64,000 bases of DNA, from assembly GCF_963678975.1 (NCBI RefSeq), contig NC_089272.1:8476408-8540407 (forward strand). Direction: 5' to 3'. Positions 21,899-32,967 of the stretch are shown piece after piece. This DNA is from Dysidea avara. Taxonomy: Eukaryota > Porifera > Demospongiae > Dictyoceratida > Dysideidae. Numbering within the stretch: position 1 is the stretch's first letter; each line of letters starts with the position of its first letter. Made by a program: the position numbers and the translations under genes. Below the pieces are notes generated by a model that searched no databases, had not been told where the DNA came from, and was given only the letters and a program-made list of their open reading frames with translations.

Positions 21899-23640
21899 TA
21901 CTAAACATGTTACTACAAAGAGATAATTAGGACAATTGTTTATCATCATCCCATTTGATTAGTATACACCCCTGAAATCAGAACACCTTGATAATTAGGA
22001 CAATTGTCTATCCTGTTGTATTAGTGTACACATATTTAGGCTCTTGAAATCATGCAGAACACCACACTGATAAGCACACTTTAGCATGGTCCTAAGGTGT
22101 CCAGAATAGAGGGATTGCACTGTTAATGAAGTATCCCATTTTTAAACACTCTTTAAGTCCTGTAATATGTGCATGGATCTAGTAACAAAAGGTATGTAAT
22201 ATTTAAAACCACCTCAGTTATTTCTATCCCATTGTGCAGACAAAACAAAGAAAAATGGCTGTTTAATGGCTGGGAATGATAGGGCTTGAGCAGCAATAAA
22301 TGCAATTTACAGCATATTTCTGAGGTGTGAATAAACACAATGTATTTGCTGACAGCTCAGAAATGTGCAATTATGGGCATTTTGTAGGGTACAAACAACT
22401 AAGGTCACATGGCACATAGTTTTTGTGTTAGAAGACCCACCAAGGGTAGTGTTATTGATACCTTGGCCTTGGCTGTACCTTAGCTTATTACAGACAGGGT
22501 TATAATGCCTGATTTAACAACACATCTATACAATTGAGGTACAGAATGTGGACATTAGCTGGAGTATGCAAGTCAGAATTGCACTTTATTTAAGACCCCC
22601 TAAGGAATGAAGGTTAAATTTTGACCTTTGAAATTTTGAAGCAGCAAAGCTTTGTTGCTTGTTATGTCAGTAATTGATGGCTGTACACTGCTGTAGATGG
22701 TCTCACCCTTTGTTGTAGCTGTAGTACAACTGCTAAAACTACAGGTATGTACACTAAAATTAGGTCAATGGCAGCTGCTGCAAGGAATCACATTGAGCTT
22801 TACAGCTAGTTTGACATGCCAGTATCCAAGGTTACAAAGCTTTGGAGGGATACATTCGAAGGTTTTTCAAACTTTTGTGCCAGCCTTACCATCAAACTAT
22901 ACAAAGCTAAAGAGTTTATCTATTTAATTATACCTTACACTCTGTATAGTATATACAATGGCTTAATTTTCCATCAGTGTGATTTATTTTTGTTTCATCA
23001 TAATTAATAAAGCATTGTTCTACATTTTTTCTGATTACCATAAAGCACAGTTTGCATGAACAGTGACACAACCCACAGATATTGTAGTGTGCATAATTAC
23101 AATAACTCCATGTACATGCTGCACCATTACAGGATTTCTGATGTCATGATATATGGTCTATAATAAAAACATTAAGCCAAGAGTTGTAGGTTATGATGAC
23201 TCAGCTGGTTGGTATACAAAAAATTAAAAGGAAGTATAGCTAATAATAAAAGAAAACTCATCGTTGATTAACTCCTAACAATGCAGGTATCAATATATGT
23301 TATGAATAATAGAGGACTGCATAAACCACCAACAAATTATTATCTGTAATAAATAAGATTTGCAATGTTACTATTGGGCATAATAATATATTGGCTCTTG
23401 GTATCCCAGTAAGTGTACATGTATTAAAGAGGTAAACATGTTGACTAACACCTAAAAGAAGAATGCAGCATTGGTGTGACCAGCATGCAGCAAAGTAGCA
23501 AAACGCTATAGAATATTCACACTATTTATGGTCTCCTGCATCTACTCTCATATTATGACACATATATTAAATAGTGTGAGTTGTGTACAGGTGTGTAATA
23601 CCATTGTTCCCGTAAATTCCATTAGTTCTCCAGCAAAGCT
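21899..23640. other. Non-coding stretch upstream of the OB-fold gene
   Basis: No gene recognised over ~1.7 kb. A short direct repeat (GATAATTAGGACAATTGT) occurs at about 21920 and 21990. If Helitron 2 is one unit, this is its 3' part. Confidence 0.45.
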
Positions 23641-23649
23641 AGCTAGGTA

Positions 23650-23657
23650 GTATAAAT
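23650..23657 (+). promoter_or_regulatory. TATA box of the OB-fold gene
   Basis: GTATAAATAA at about 23650 lies ~58 bp upstream of the start ATG at 23709, a normal TATA-to-start spacing for a short 5' leader. A tiny upstream ORF (ATG at 23683, stop TGA overlapping 23710) precedes the start. Confidence 0.5.
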
Positions 23658-23708
23658 AACTGTCAGCAACTTCTCAGTTTCAATGGTCTCAAGTTGGAGA
23701 GAAAAGAA

Positions 23709-24773
23709 ATGACTTCGAAATCAGAAGAAGTAGACGTTAGTAGCATCAGTGGTGCATCAGCGGATGCACACATAAGTGGTGTTTTAGGAGATATTTCTCC
23801 TATGAAGAAAGGAAGAGGCGCAGCGTATTTTGATGGCGAGATGTTAGATGAAAAGAAGAAAGTGCGACTCTATGGCTTTGATAGTTCAGTCAGGAAGAGG
23901 TTAATGGAAGAAACTGGGAACACAGTTGTTCTTGGTAACTGTGAAGTGAAAAAGGCTCGCTACAGCAATGAGTATGAGGTAAATGAGAAAGACTGTATTA
24001 TTATAGCATAGCTCAATACTTTACTATAGGTGTTTGTTGGCAAAAACACTGTCATCACAAAATCTCTTAAAAATTACAACATCGAGCAGCTTGATGATAC
24101 GAAGACAACTGCGTTAAACGAACTATCTGACATTCCAGAATACAGCAAAATCAACTGTGAAGGCAAAGTGTTTCAAGTCGATGATGCTACGTCTACTTCC
24201 ACTGGTAAAAAACTTCAGAATGTGGTGGTAGGCGATGGTCACGGAGTAGCAAAGATGAGTTTATGGGAGGATGATGTGGGTAAGGTGACAACATCAAAAA
24301 GCTACAGATTTGAGAAGGTGGTTGTAAAAGAATATCGTGGGCAAACTCAACTGTCCACTGCTACCAATAGTGTGATAATGAGCATTGATGATTTAGATGT
24401 GGAGATGACAGAATGCCTTACACTACTACCATCTGTCATACAAAATGCTAAAGTAATAGGGGTGCTTGCATTTGAGAAGTATTCTAAATGCATGAAATGT
24501 AGTGCCAAAATTATGGACACTCAAGAATTTGATACTTGTGACAAATGCGGGATGGTACAGTGTATTTCAGAGTGCCAAACTGAAGTAGCTGCAAAGCTGA
24601 TGATCAGACACAGCAGCAGCAATGAAAGGCTGATGCTGAAAGGATATGGGAGCATTCTTGAAGAAATAGCAGAAGAAGTTGTATGCAGTCCTTTAGTACT
24701 TCTTAAAGCAAAGCCATTTACTGCCACCTATGGTAACCAGGATGGAATCATCCAGTCAATTAGCAGAGTTTAA
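23709..24773 (+). CDS. RPA70-like OB-fold protein, two exons, possibly Helitron cargo
   Basis: Exons 23709-23978 and 24030-24773 join in phase across a 51-bp GT-AG intron; 337 aa without interruption. The first ~90 residues contain YFDGEMLDEKKKVRLYGFD and GNCEVKKARYSNEYEV. Exon 2 has an OB-fold-like segment (CEGKVFQVDD, VVVGDGHGVAKMSLWEDDVG, RGQTQLSTA, ~residues 130-220), then a four-Cys zinc ribbon (CMKC...CDKC, ~240-265) within a second OB-like region, resembling the DBD-B/DBD-C arrangement of replication protein A. Likely role: single-stranded DNA binding. Related RPA-like genes are known passengers in some Helitrons. This one lies inside putative Helitron 2 but on the opposite strand. A genuine host gene is the alternative. 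The ATG at 23709 was chosen because it is the only in-frame ATG before the conserved region. Confidence 0.78.
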
Positions 24774-24924
24774 ACTGAACTACGACTACCAATTCAGCAT
24801 GATTACACTTGTACTTGTATCTTGCAACTTACAGTCATTTTTATTATAATCACTTGAAATTTATACAAATATTGGATTGAATTTGGATATTATTATATAT
24901 ACACTATAATTACAGTTTATGAGG
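24774..24924. other. 3' flank of the OB-fold gene
   Basis: Very AT-rich, with no recognised feature beyond likely 3' UTR; no strong AATAAA was seen. Confidence 0.4.
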
Positions 24925-25195
24925 GAGTGGTGACATGTACGATTGCATTCCTCAGTGTTACTATACTGAAGGTCGAGAGTGTGGTGTGTGCTTGTATGTA
25001 CCTGATGCATGGTCTTTGTGTGTTCTCCATCTTCTGCTTGGTATTGCGAATAAGCTCTTGCCACCTAGTGTCAGCCTCAGGGCTAGCTTTCTTACGTTGT
25101 TGTTCATTTCTTGTTACTGCACCCAAGCTTGTCTTCTACCTTCTTCGCTAATCACGAAATCCGTTGGCGTCTCTTTGCTTCATATGCACCTGTGA
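24925..25195 (-). pseudogene. Older, diverged Helitron Rep N-terminal fragment
   Basis: Minus-strand pieces resemble the start of the Rep protein: AYEAKRRQR (compare AFQAKRRKQ), NTKQKMENTQ, and CAGGTACATACAAGCACACAC against CAGGTACGTGCAAGCACACAC at the equivalent point in Helitron 1. The reading frame is broken. It is much more diverged than the 25478-26600 copy, so it derives from an older insertion. Confidence 0.55.
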
Positions 25196-25388
25196 TGAGG
25201 TCCACTTGAGGCGTTAAACTGCTCACTGGGGTTCACGTGACAAAAAAATTTTTTTGAGGTGGGTAGTCACATTCACGTGACATTCAAATGATCTAATCAC
25301 GTGCTAGTAATTGTCCTCCCGCAGCAAGTATGACCTCAAATGCGCTTGCATGGGTTCAAACACAGTGTAACCTCAGTCAAAGTTGTCT
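25196..25388. other. Short unexplained segment between two Rep fragments
   Basis: Contains TTCACGTGAC twice around a poly-A/poly-T palindrome (AAAAAAATTTTTTT near 25240). No coding potential recognised. Confidence 0.4.
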
Positions 25389-26600
25389 TCAATCTCCCAT
25401 CAAAGGTGGTAAATAGCTGATTATCATCACATCCTTTAATAATACTACCAACTCCATTATCCATGTCAAGCAGCAATAAATCGGGCTATTGTACCTCCTA
25501 GCATGCTCTCCTACAGGCCGTTTGTTCTCATTAATCACTACCCTAATATTTGCTGGCTCATCATGCTGCTCAAATATTTCTTTAGCTACCTTAATAAGTT
25601 GAACATAGTGATTATCGTCATGCAAAAGCTCAGTAATACCCCTAATTATGTCAAGCCTTAACCCATCAACTATCCCACATCTTGTAGCTACTTCAGTTTG
25701 CTGGTTGTCGATAAAATAAATTTGGGAAAATTTAGGAGACTCACCTGTTGATGGAACTAAACTACCTATACGATGATAGACTTGACCCTGTACTCTAAAA
25801 GAAGGATTGAAGCCAGCCATAGTTATCTCGTTACAGCCAAAGCTTGTCATTTGAAATGCACTATTATACTTACGTATGCTAGCTAGAAAATGTTTACCTG
25901 CTGTGTTTGTACCTTCACACAGGTGTCTCAAGAATGATTGGGGCTGTGGAAATGCCTCTAACTGGACATTACCCTTCAAACAACAAAGGGATTCGGTCTC
26001 CTGGGGAAATTTTAATGCGCCGCAGTGTGTGCATTCTACACTAAGTGTGCCTACATCTGTAGTGTTGAAGAAGTTGTGTGGCTGATAGTTAAGCCCTCTA
26101 AAGCTTGGGTGTGTGCTTGCACGTACCTGTTGTCTGCGTGCTGTGTTAGCCTGCTGCTCCAGAGCTCTGTAGAGTGGATCAGCTCGAGCTTGTTGATGGG
26201 AAGCTGTATCTTGTTGTTGCTCCTCCCTCCTTGTTACTGGGTCTTCACGCGCAAGTCGACGGGCAGCTGTATCACGCTTCTGTTCTTCTTCTCTGGTGGC
26301 CCGGTCCGCACGCGAAGGTCGACGGGCAGCTGCATCGTGGATCCGTTCCTGTGATCTTCTTTCTTCGTCCTGGCGGGCCACACGATGGGCTTCTGCGTCA
26401 CGTTGTCGTCGTCTCTGTTGTGAGTCGAGTTCACACCTAGCACTGGATGAGGTGGTAGCTCCAGTTGAAGCCTCCTGGCGGCGCAGTATTTGTCGTTCTG
26501 CTTCTTCCCGTCTCTTCTCTGGATCCAATCTTTGGTTCTGCTTGCGTCTCTTTGCTTGAAACGCACAAAAAGTAGACGATCGTTTTCGCTTAGGCGGCAT
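25389..26600 (-). pseudogene. Helitron Rep N-terminus, second copy, truncated
   Basis: Nearly identical over ~374 residues to the Rep in Helitron 1; a few substitutions are visible, e.g. GLSYQ to GLNYQ, HLYEG to HLCEG, DIVRG to DIIRG. Homology stops after RRYNSP at about 25478. The frame then continues for 29 unrelated residues to a stop at 25389. The HUH region and helicase are missing. The high identity implies a recent common source for the two Helitrons. Confidence 0.9.
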
Positions 26601-26859
26601 GCTCGGGAATGCTTACACAGCACATCAAATGAATTTGAATCAAGACACACGATAGTGTGTCGTGCGGCCCAAGAAGCCGGCGCGCCACACCGTGAGTATA
26701 TTGACAGGAAGAACGAAAACGTCATTTTCACACCTTTGTATCTCGGTGATCACTTATCTGATTGGAACCAAATTTGCTACACAGTTGCCCTTCAGCCAAG
26801 GGAGTCTACATTCCAAATTTGAAGGAAATCGCTCCAGCCATTTTCGAGATACGAGCTTC

Positions 26860-27480
26860 CAAAGTTTCGTTTTTTTTTCTTCTTCTTCTTCGTCTTTTCG
26901 CACACTTGCAAAAATTGCTATAACAAGCAAACGCGTACTCCTATTGCCTTGAAATTTGGCACACAGAAAGGGAGTCCAAAGGCGAATCCTAGCATCAAAT
27001 TTGGTACAAATCTGATGAATGGTTCAGGAGTTATGACCGATTATTCGCGTAAAACAAGATCGATTTGTTGTCACGCCTACAGGGTAAACCGCTTCATGGA
27101 ATGAGTTGAAAATTGCTATGTAGATGGAGTAACCATCGTAGGAGTGCCTTTTGGTAATTTGAAAGGAATCGAGATAAAGACCACGGAGATATGACACAAA
27201 ACCCAACCTGTGTCACAATTACGCGATCGATTTTTATGAATAAAAAAGTATTAGTTTTCACGCCTACTAGGCAAACCGCTTAGAGCAATGAGCTGAAAAT
27301 CGGTGTATAGCTGGAATAATCTTCATAGAAAGTCCTTGCAGTAGTACAGAAGAATCGGATTACAAACAACTGAGTTATGATTCGAAAGCCAACTCCGTGT
27401 AGCAAATGCGAGATCGAGATACTCTAATAGAACAGTCACCCTAATAGAGCATTCGGCTAATTTATTTACTCCATTATAGA
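26860..27480 (-). repeat. Degenerate ~200-bp units of S element 2
   Basis: Counterpart of 16560-17280. Blocks beginning CACGCCTAC-(A/T)-GG-(T/C)-AAACCGCTT recur at about 27073 and 27260. Contains the dispersed motif in inverse orientation at about 27415-27434. Confidence 0.6.
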
Positions 27481-27484
27481 ATTT

Positions 27485-30400
27485 TATTACATCACAAGTT
27501 ATTCTGTAGGGAGTTCAGCTGCAAATAGTTAATCTTATAGACAGTTCAGCAAGAAGACAGTCACCATGTGGAGAGTTAAGCAAATATATCACTATAGAGA
27601 TTCAGAACATTACAAGTCACACTGAAGAAAGTTCAGCTATAAACAAGTCATGCACTGTGTAGAGAATTCAGCTACAATTAAGTCACTCTCTAGAGAATTC
27701 AGTTACACAGAATTCAGCTACACACAAGTCACTGTGGAGAGAGTTCAGCTACAAACAAATTACCCTTTAGAGTGATCACGTACAAACAAAACACTTTGCA
27801 GGGTGTTCAGCTGCAACAAATCAACCTTTAGAGCGATCAGCAATGAACAAATCAACACAAATCTACCTGTAGAGAGATCAGCTAGAAACAAATCACCCTG
27901 AAGAGAGTTCAGCTACAAAAAAATCACCTTGTAGAGACATCAGCTAGAAACTAGACACAATGTAAGGAGTTCAGCTACAAGCAATCAACCTGTAGAGAGT
28001 TCAGCTAAAACAAATCAACCTGCAGAGAGATCAGCTACAAACAAATCACCTTATAGAGAGTTCAGCTACAAACAAATCAACCTGCAGAGAGATCAGCTAC
28101 ACACAAATCACCCTGTAGAGAGATCAGCTAGAAACTACACACAATGTAAGGAGTTCAGCTACAAACAAATCACCCTGTAGAGAGATCAGCTACAAACTAG
28201 ACACAAAGTAAGGAGTTCAGCTACAGGTAAATTACCCTGTAGAGAGTTCATCTACAAACAAATCAACCTGTAGAGCAATCAGCTAGAAACAAATCACCCT
28301 GAAGAGAGGTCAGCTACAAAAAATCACCCTGTAGAGAGATCAGCTAGAAACAAATCACCCTGAAGAGAGATCAGCTACAAAAAAATCACCCTGTAGAGAG
28401 ATCAGCTACAAACAAATTGCCCTGTAGAGAGATCAGCTACAAGCAAAACACCCTGTAGAGAGTTCAGCAACAAAGAAACCACCATGTAGAGAGTTCAGCT
28501 ACCAACAAATTACCCTGTAGAGAGATCGGCTACAAACAAATCAGCCTGTAGAGAGTTCAGCTAAAACAAATCAACCTGCAGAGAGATCAGCTACACACAA
28601 ATCAACTTATAGAGAGATCAACTACAAACAAATCACCCTGTAGAGAGATCAGCTAGAAACTACACAAAATGTAAGGAGTTCAGCTACAAATAAATCACCC
28701 TGTAGAGAGTTCAGCTAAAACAAATCAACCTGCAAAGAGATCAGCTACAAACAAATCACCTTTTAGACAGTTCAGCTACAAATAAATTACCTTGTAGAGA
28801 GATCGGCTACAAACAAATCAACCTGCAGAGAGATTAGCTACACACAATTCAACTTGTAGAGAGATCAGCTACAAACAAATCACCCTGTAGAGAGATCAGC
28901 TAGAAACTTGACACAATGTAAGGAGTTCAGCTACAAGCAAATCACCGTGTAGAGAGTTCAGCTACAAACAAACCAACCTGTAGAAAGATCAGCTAGAAAC
29001 AAATCAACCAGTAAAAAGATCAGCTACACACAAATCAACTTGTAGAGAGATCAGCTACAAACAAATCACCCTGTAGAAAGATCAGCTAGAAACCAGACAC
29101 AATGTAAGGAGTTCAGCTACAAGTAAATCACCCTGTAGAGAGTTCAGCTAAAACAAATCAACCTGCAGAGAGATCAGCTACAAATAAATCACTTTACAGA
29201 CAGTTCAGCTACAAACAAATTACCTTGTAGAGAGATCGGCTGCAAATTAATCAACCTCCAGAGAGATCAGCTACACACAAATCAACTTGTAGAGAGAGCA
29301 GCTACAAACAAATCACCCTGTAGAGAGATCAGCTAGAAACTAGATACAATGCAAGGAGTTCAGCTACAAGCAAAATCACCCTTTAGTGAGTTCAGCTACA
29401 AACAAATCAACCTGCAGTGAGATCACCCACAAAAACGCACTTGTACAGAGTTCAGTTACAAACAAATCACCCTGTAGAGAGATCAGCAACAAAGAAACCA
29501 CCATGTAGAGAGTTCAGCTGCAAACAAATCACCCAGTAGAAAGATCAGCTAGAAGAAGTTACCTTGTAGAGAGTTCAGTTACAAAGAAACCATCATATAG
29601 AGAGTTCAGCTACAAAGAAATTACCCCGTAGAGAGTTCAGCTAGAAGAAGTCACCTTGTAAAGAGTTCAGCTACAAAGAAACCATCATGTACAGAGTTCA
29701 GCTACAAAGAAACCACCTGTACAGAATTCAACTACAAACAAATTACCCTGTATAGAGATCAGCTAGAAGAAGTTACCTTGTAGATAGTTCAGCTACAACA
29801 ATTCACCCTGTAGAAAGATCAGCTAGAAGAAGTCACCTTGTAGAGTGTTCAGTTACAAAGAAACCATCATGTAGAGAGTTCAGCTGCAAACAAATCACTC
29901 TGTAGAGAGTTCAGCTACAAAGAAACCGCCATGTAGAGAGTTCAGCCTCATACAAACTATCTTGTAGAGAATTCAACTACAACAAATCACCCTGTAGAGA
30001 AGAAGTTACCTTGTAGAGTGTTCAGTTACAAAGAAACCATCATGTAGAGAGTTCAGCTGCAAACAAATCACTCTGTAGAGAGTTCAGCTACAAAGAAACC
30101 GCCATGTAGAGAGTTCAGCCTCATACAAACTATCTTGTAGAGAATTCAACTACAACAAATCACCCTGTAGAGAAGAAGTTACCTTGTAGAGAGTTCAGCT
30201 ACAAAGAAACCATCATGTAGAGAGTTCAGCTACAAAGAAACCACCTAGTAGAGAGTTTAGCTGCAAACAAATCACCTGTAGAGAGTTCAGCTAGAAACAA
30301 ATCACCCCGTAGAGAGATCAGCTGGACGAAGTCACCTTGTAGAGAGTTCAGCTACAAAGAAACCATCATGTAGAGAGTTCAGCTGCAAACAAATCACCCT

Positions 30401-30710
30401 ACAGAGAGTTCAGCTACAAAAAATCACCCTGTGGAGAGTTCAGCTAGACGAAGTCATCTTATAGAGAGTTCAGCTACAAAGAAACCATCATGTAGAGAGT
30501 TTGGCTACAAAGACACCACCATGTAGAGAGTTTAGCTGCAAACAAATCACCTGTAGAGAGTTCAGCTAGAAACAAAATACCCTGTAGAGAGACCAGCTAG
30601 AAGAGGTTACCTTGTAGAGAGTTCAGCTACAAAGAAACCATCCTGTATATAGTTCAGCTATATTTCAAGTCACCCAGTAGAGAGATCAGCTGCAAAAAAA
30701 TATCCTGTGG
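27485..30710 (-). repeat. 31-bp minisatellite, second array, roughly 100 units
   Basis: Complement of the array in S copy 1: units like GTAGAGAGTTCAGCTACAAA with a variable half. A 172-bp higher-order block at 29841-30012 is repeated essentially identically at 30013-30184, showing recent local duplication. Confidence 0.95.
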
Positions 30711-30906
30711 GGAATAATGGGCATTTAATAAATATATGTATATAATTTGTATAATTACTAATAAAATCAAAAATAATTGAAGTACTAAAATTCTTCTTTA
30801 AGTTCTTTTCTTCTTCCTGTAGTAAAGAAAAAAACACATGGGTTAAAAAAGCCCCAAAGCCAGCCATAGGCCGGCTTTGCAGTATACAAATACAAAAAGA
30901 AGTGAT

Positions 30907-31230
30907 ATCTAATCAAAAACAGCCAAGCTGTAAAAAAAGGTGCAGCCCCCAAAAAGGCCATGGTGAAAAAAGATGTGAAATCCAAGGTGGCGGCCAAGAA
31001 ATGGCTGTGATGGTAGGTTAATGGTTACATTTTAATAACGACAATTCAGGTGAATTTTGTGCCGCTTGGTCTTGGCACCAAATTCACCTGAATTGTTGTT
31101 ATTAAAATGTAACCATTAACCTACCATCACAGCCATTTCTTGGCCGCCACCTTGGATTTCACATCTTTTTTCACCATGGCCTTTTTGGGGGCCGCACCTT
31201 TTTTTACAGCTTGGCTGTTTTTGATTAGAT
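30907..31230. repeat. Foldback head F2 of S element 2
   Basis: Near-perfect inverted repeat with ~145-bp arms, from ATCTAATCAAAAACAG to its complement at 31230, with a short loop around 31065. Homologous to 12688-13019. Confidence 0.85.
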
Positions 31231-31335
31231 TAGAAATATCACGTGTGTACAGTTGGCAAAAACACATGCAGTACAGTGCGAAAAAAGGTGTACTGAAAAG
31301 GTGCCCAAAACGAAAAAAAAAAATTAACACCAGCT

Positions 31336-31382
31336 GGACTCGAACCCACAACCTCGCGCACGTAAGACAGGCACCTAAACCA
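31336..31382 (-). promoter_or_regulatory. tRNA-like A/B-box segment of Helitron 2
   Basis: Complement shows TGGTTTAGGTG and GGTTCGAGTCC, identical boxes to those in Helitron 1. Conserved in both copies. Confidence 0.55.
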
Positions 31383-31914
31383 TTAACCTATCTACTTCAC
31401 CACATTGTTACAGCAATATTTTTGTCTTATAAAGACTTGTACAAATGGACTGAGATAGGTGTTTACTTGCGGTTTGCATGCGGTTAATAGAAAGAATTCA
31501 AGCGAATTTTAGTCTACACACCTGCCTTCAACGGCCCGTAGACGACTAACGATAGCTCGCACGAACTTTTCGAAAGCGTCATTGTTGAGCTCAATAATCA
31601 GCGCTTCCGTGACGCCAAAGACGCTTCGAAACGCGCAGCGGTTCAAGAGTACATGCCTGACATCAAATGGAATGCAGACAGACGGACGGCTTTTCAGTCT
31701 TATAATATAGATGACTATGAGTGTACTGGTATGGATCAGAAAATATAATTGTTTATTATTTAATGTGCTATGTAATACATGCATGATAGATGTAGTTCCT
31801 ACTGTAATAAAAAAACATATTGTACAGTTCTCATTATCAGGAATATAAGTCCATAAAATAATATTATCTATTATGGCTACATCAACAATGTGTACAGCAA
31901 TCATCAGGGGCGTA

Positions 31915-32195
31915 GGCAGGATTTCCAAAAGGGGGGTTCTGCCCTAAGTATAGAATTTCGTAGGTGTGCACATGTAAACACGTGTACACGTGTAAACATG
32001 TGTATTCTTATAAATTCATTCGCAATAGCGAGTAGAGGTACTTGAATTCCTCTGCCTGAAGACCTGTAGCTACCCATTTCAGTGGATTTGTGTAAGTTAA
32101 TTCAGTTCTAGTTAACCAGTATCACGATTTAAAAAACTTAACTCTGAAAAGGGGGTTCGTCCGAACCCTTTGAACCCCCCCTGGCTACGCCCCTG
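31915..32195. mobile_element. Short hAT-like MITE
   Basis: 281 bp with ends CAGGGGCGTAGGCAG and CTGGCTACGCCCCTG, flanked by ATCAT on both sides. The CAGGGGCGTAG terminus is widespread among hAT-type MITEs. Interior has a G-run (AAAAGGGGGG) near each end. No coding capacity. Confidence 0.7.
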
Positions 32196-32748
32196 ATCAT
32201 GGTGTTGTGCATTTACTGCCTTCTCAAATGACAAATCAACAGATTTCACTACACATAATAATGTAGTTGCAATTTTGCAATCTTGTGCTAAATTCCTGGA
32301 ATGTTCCACTATAATTACAACATTTACAACATACAGTCATGATGGTAACCTTTTTGTTGCAATTATAGCTTTTGGGTATCCAACAAGAATTTTTTCACCT
32401 CTCTTTTAGACATTTTATTATATTACTTTTATCATGCTATGCTGCAGTGTAGCTACTCATAATTACACTGAATATCTATGCCTCGGCTTTCTCATAATAA
32501 TATACTGTTAGAGGATAATGTTTAGTTTTTGAGTAACTGTTTATAATAAAGACAATGGACATGCAATGCTTGTATTTCCTATGGAAAAATGACTTAGCAA
32601 CCTTAGTGCTATACTGCAGCCACATCAAGCATTTGCCTGACTACTTTATAAAAGCTACAGATTAAAAGAGTATGTCAGTTTCCATGAGATCTATATAGGC
32701 AAACTTAATTTACACTAGCATTATGCTTGATACTTACCATGCAGAAAA

Positions 32749-32967
32749 TTATGTAACCATTATTGGTGAGTGTCTAATCATTTTACATTGGGACATTTCT
32801 AATATCATACTTTTGTTAACATTAGTGAGTCCGGTGGCCTCAGCCCCAGTGGCAATCCGCAATTTTTGCATTAGACCCCTCCCAAATGTATTCGGAGTCT
32901 TTTGCTTGCTGGTGGTGTCATTCAGACCATCATCTAGTACTTCCGCTTCTGAATCACTGTCAGACAT
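32749..32967 (-). other. Possible first exon of an unrecognised small gene
   Basis: Minus-strand ATG at 32967 opens an acidic then basic peptide: MSDSDSEAEVLDDGLND, then FGRGLMQKLRIATGAEATG, ending within 73 codons. A related peptide (TSKTFSEKLCIATGQRPP) is encoded upstream on the same strand at about 33165-33220. The conserved core is TF..KL.IATG. I do not recognise the family, and splice partners were not identified. Confidence 0.25.

Larger units (their letters stand above)
26641..31230 (-). mobile_element. S element copy 2, inserted in Helitron 2
   Basis: Inverted relative to copy 1 and collinear with it: foldback head (30907-31230), CCCCAAAGCC hairpin region (~30850-30885), minisatellite (27485-30710), degenerate blocks (26700-27480) and terminal hairpin ACACAC...GTGTGT plus CTTG at 26641. 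Its flanks are the two halves of one Helitron sequence: GATATTTCTA on one side and ATTCAAATTCATTTG on the other. Helitron 1 carries them uninterrupted at about 9016-9041. This proves insertion, with at most an AT duplication and no TIRs. Confidence 0.78.
21795..31711 (-). mobile_element. Helitron 2: putative ~9.9 kb composite Helitron
   Basis: On the minus strand the 5' end at 31711 reads TCTATATTATAAGACTG after an A, matching Helitron 1 for ~480 bp. The proposed 3' end at 21795 is CTAG before a T, preceded by a hairpin (ACCTGC...GCAGGT) and by AGGGCAGGTA, also seen in Helitron 1. Between them: S element 2, a near-identical Rep N-terminus (26600-25478), an older Rep fragment, and an OB-fold gene on the + strand. 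Joining these two ends as one unit is inference; they could belong to two nested Helitrons, given the extra Rep fragment at 24925-25195. Helicase coding is absent. Confidence 0.5.

Noticed and set aside
8536-31711. A single giant inverted duplication of the whole 8.5-31.7 kb region
   Set aside because: Order of parts differs between the sides (Rep lies between 5' end and S element on the left, after the S element on the right). Separate insertions explain it better.
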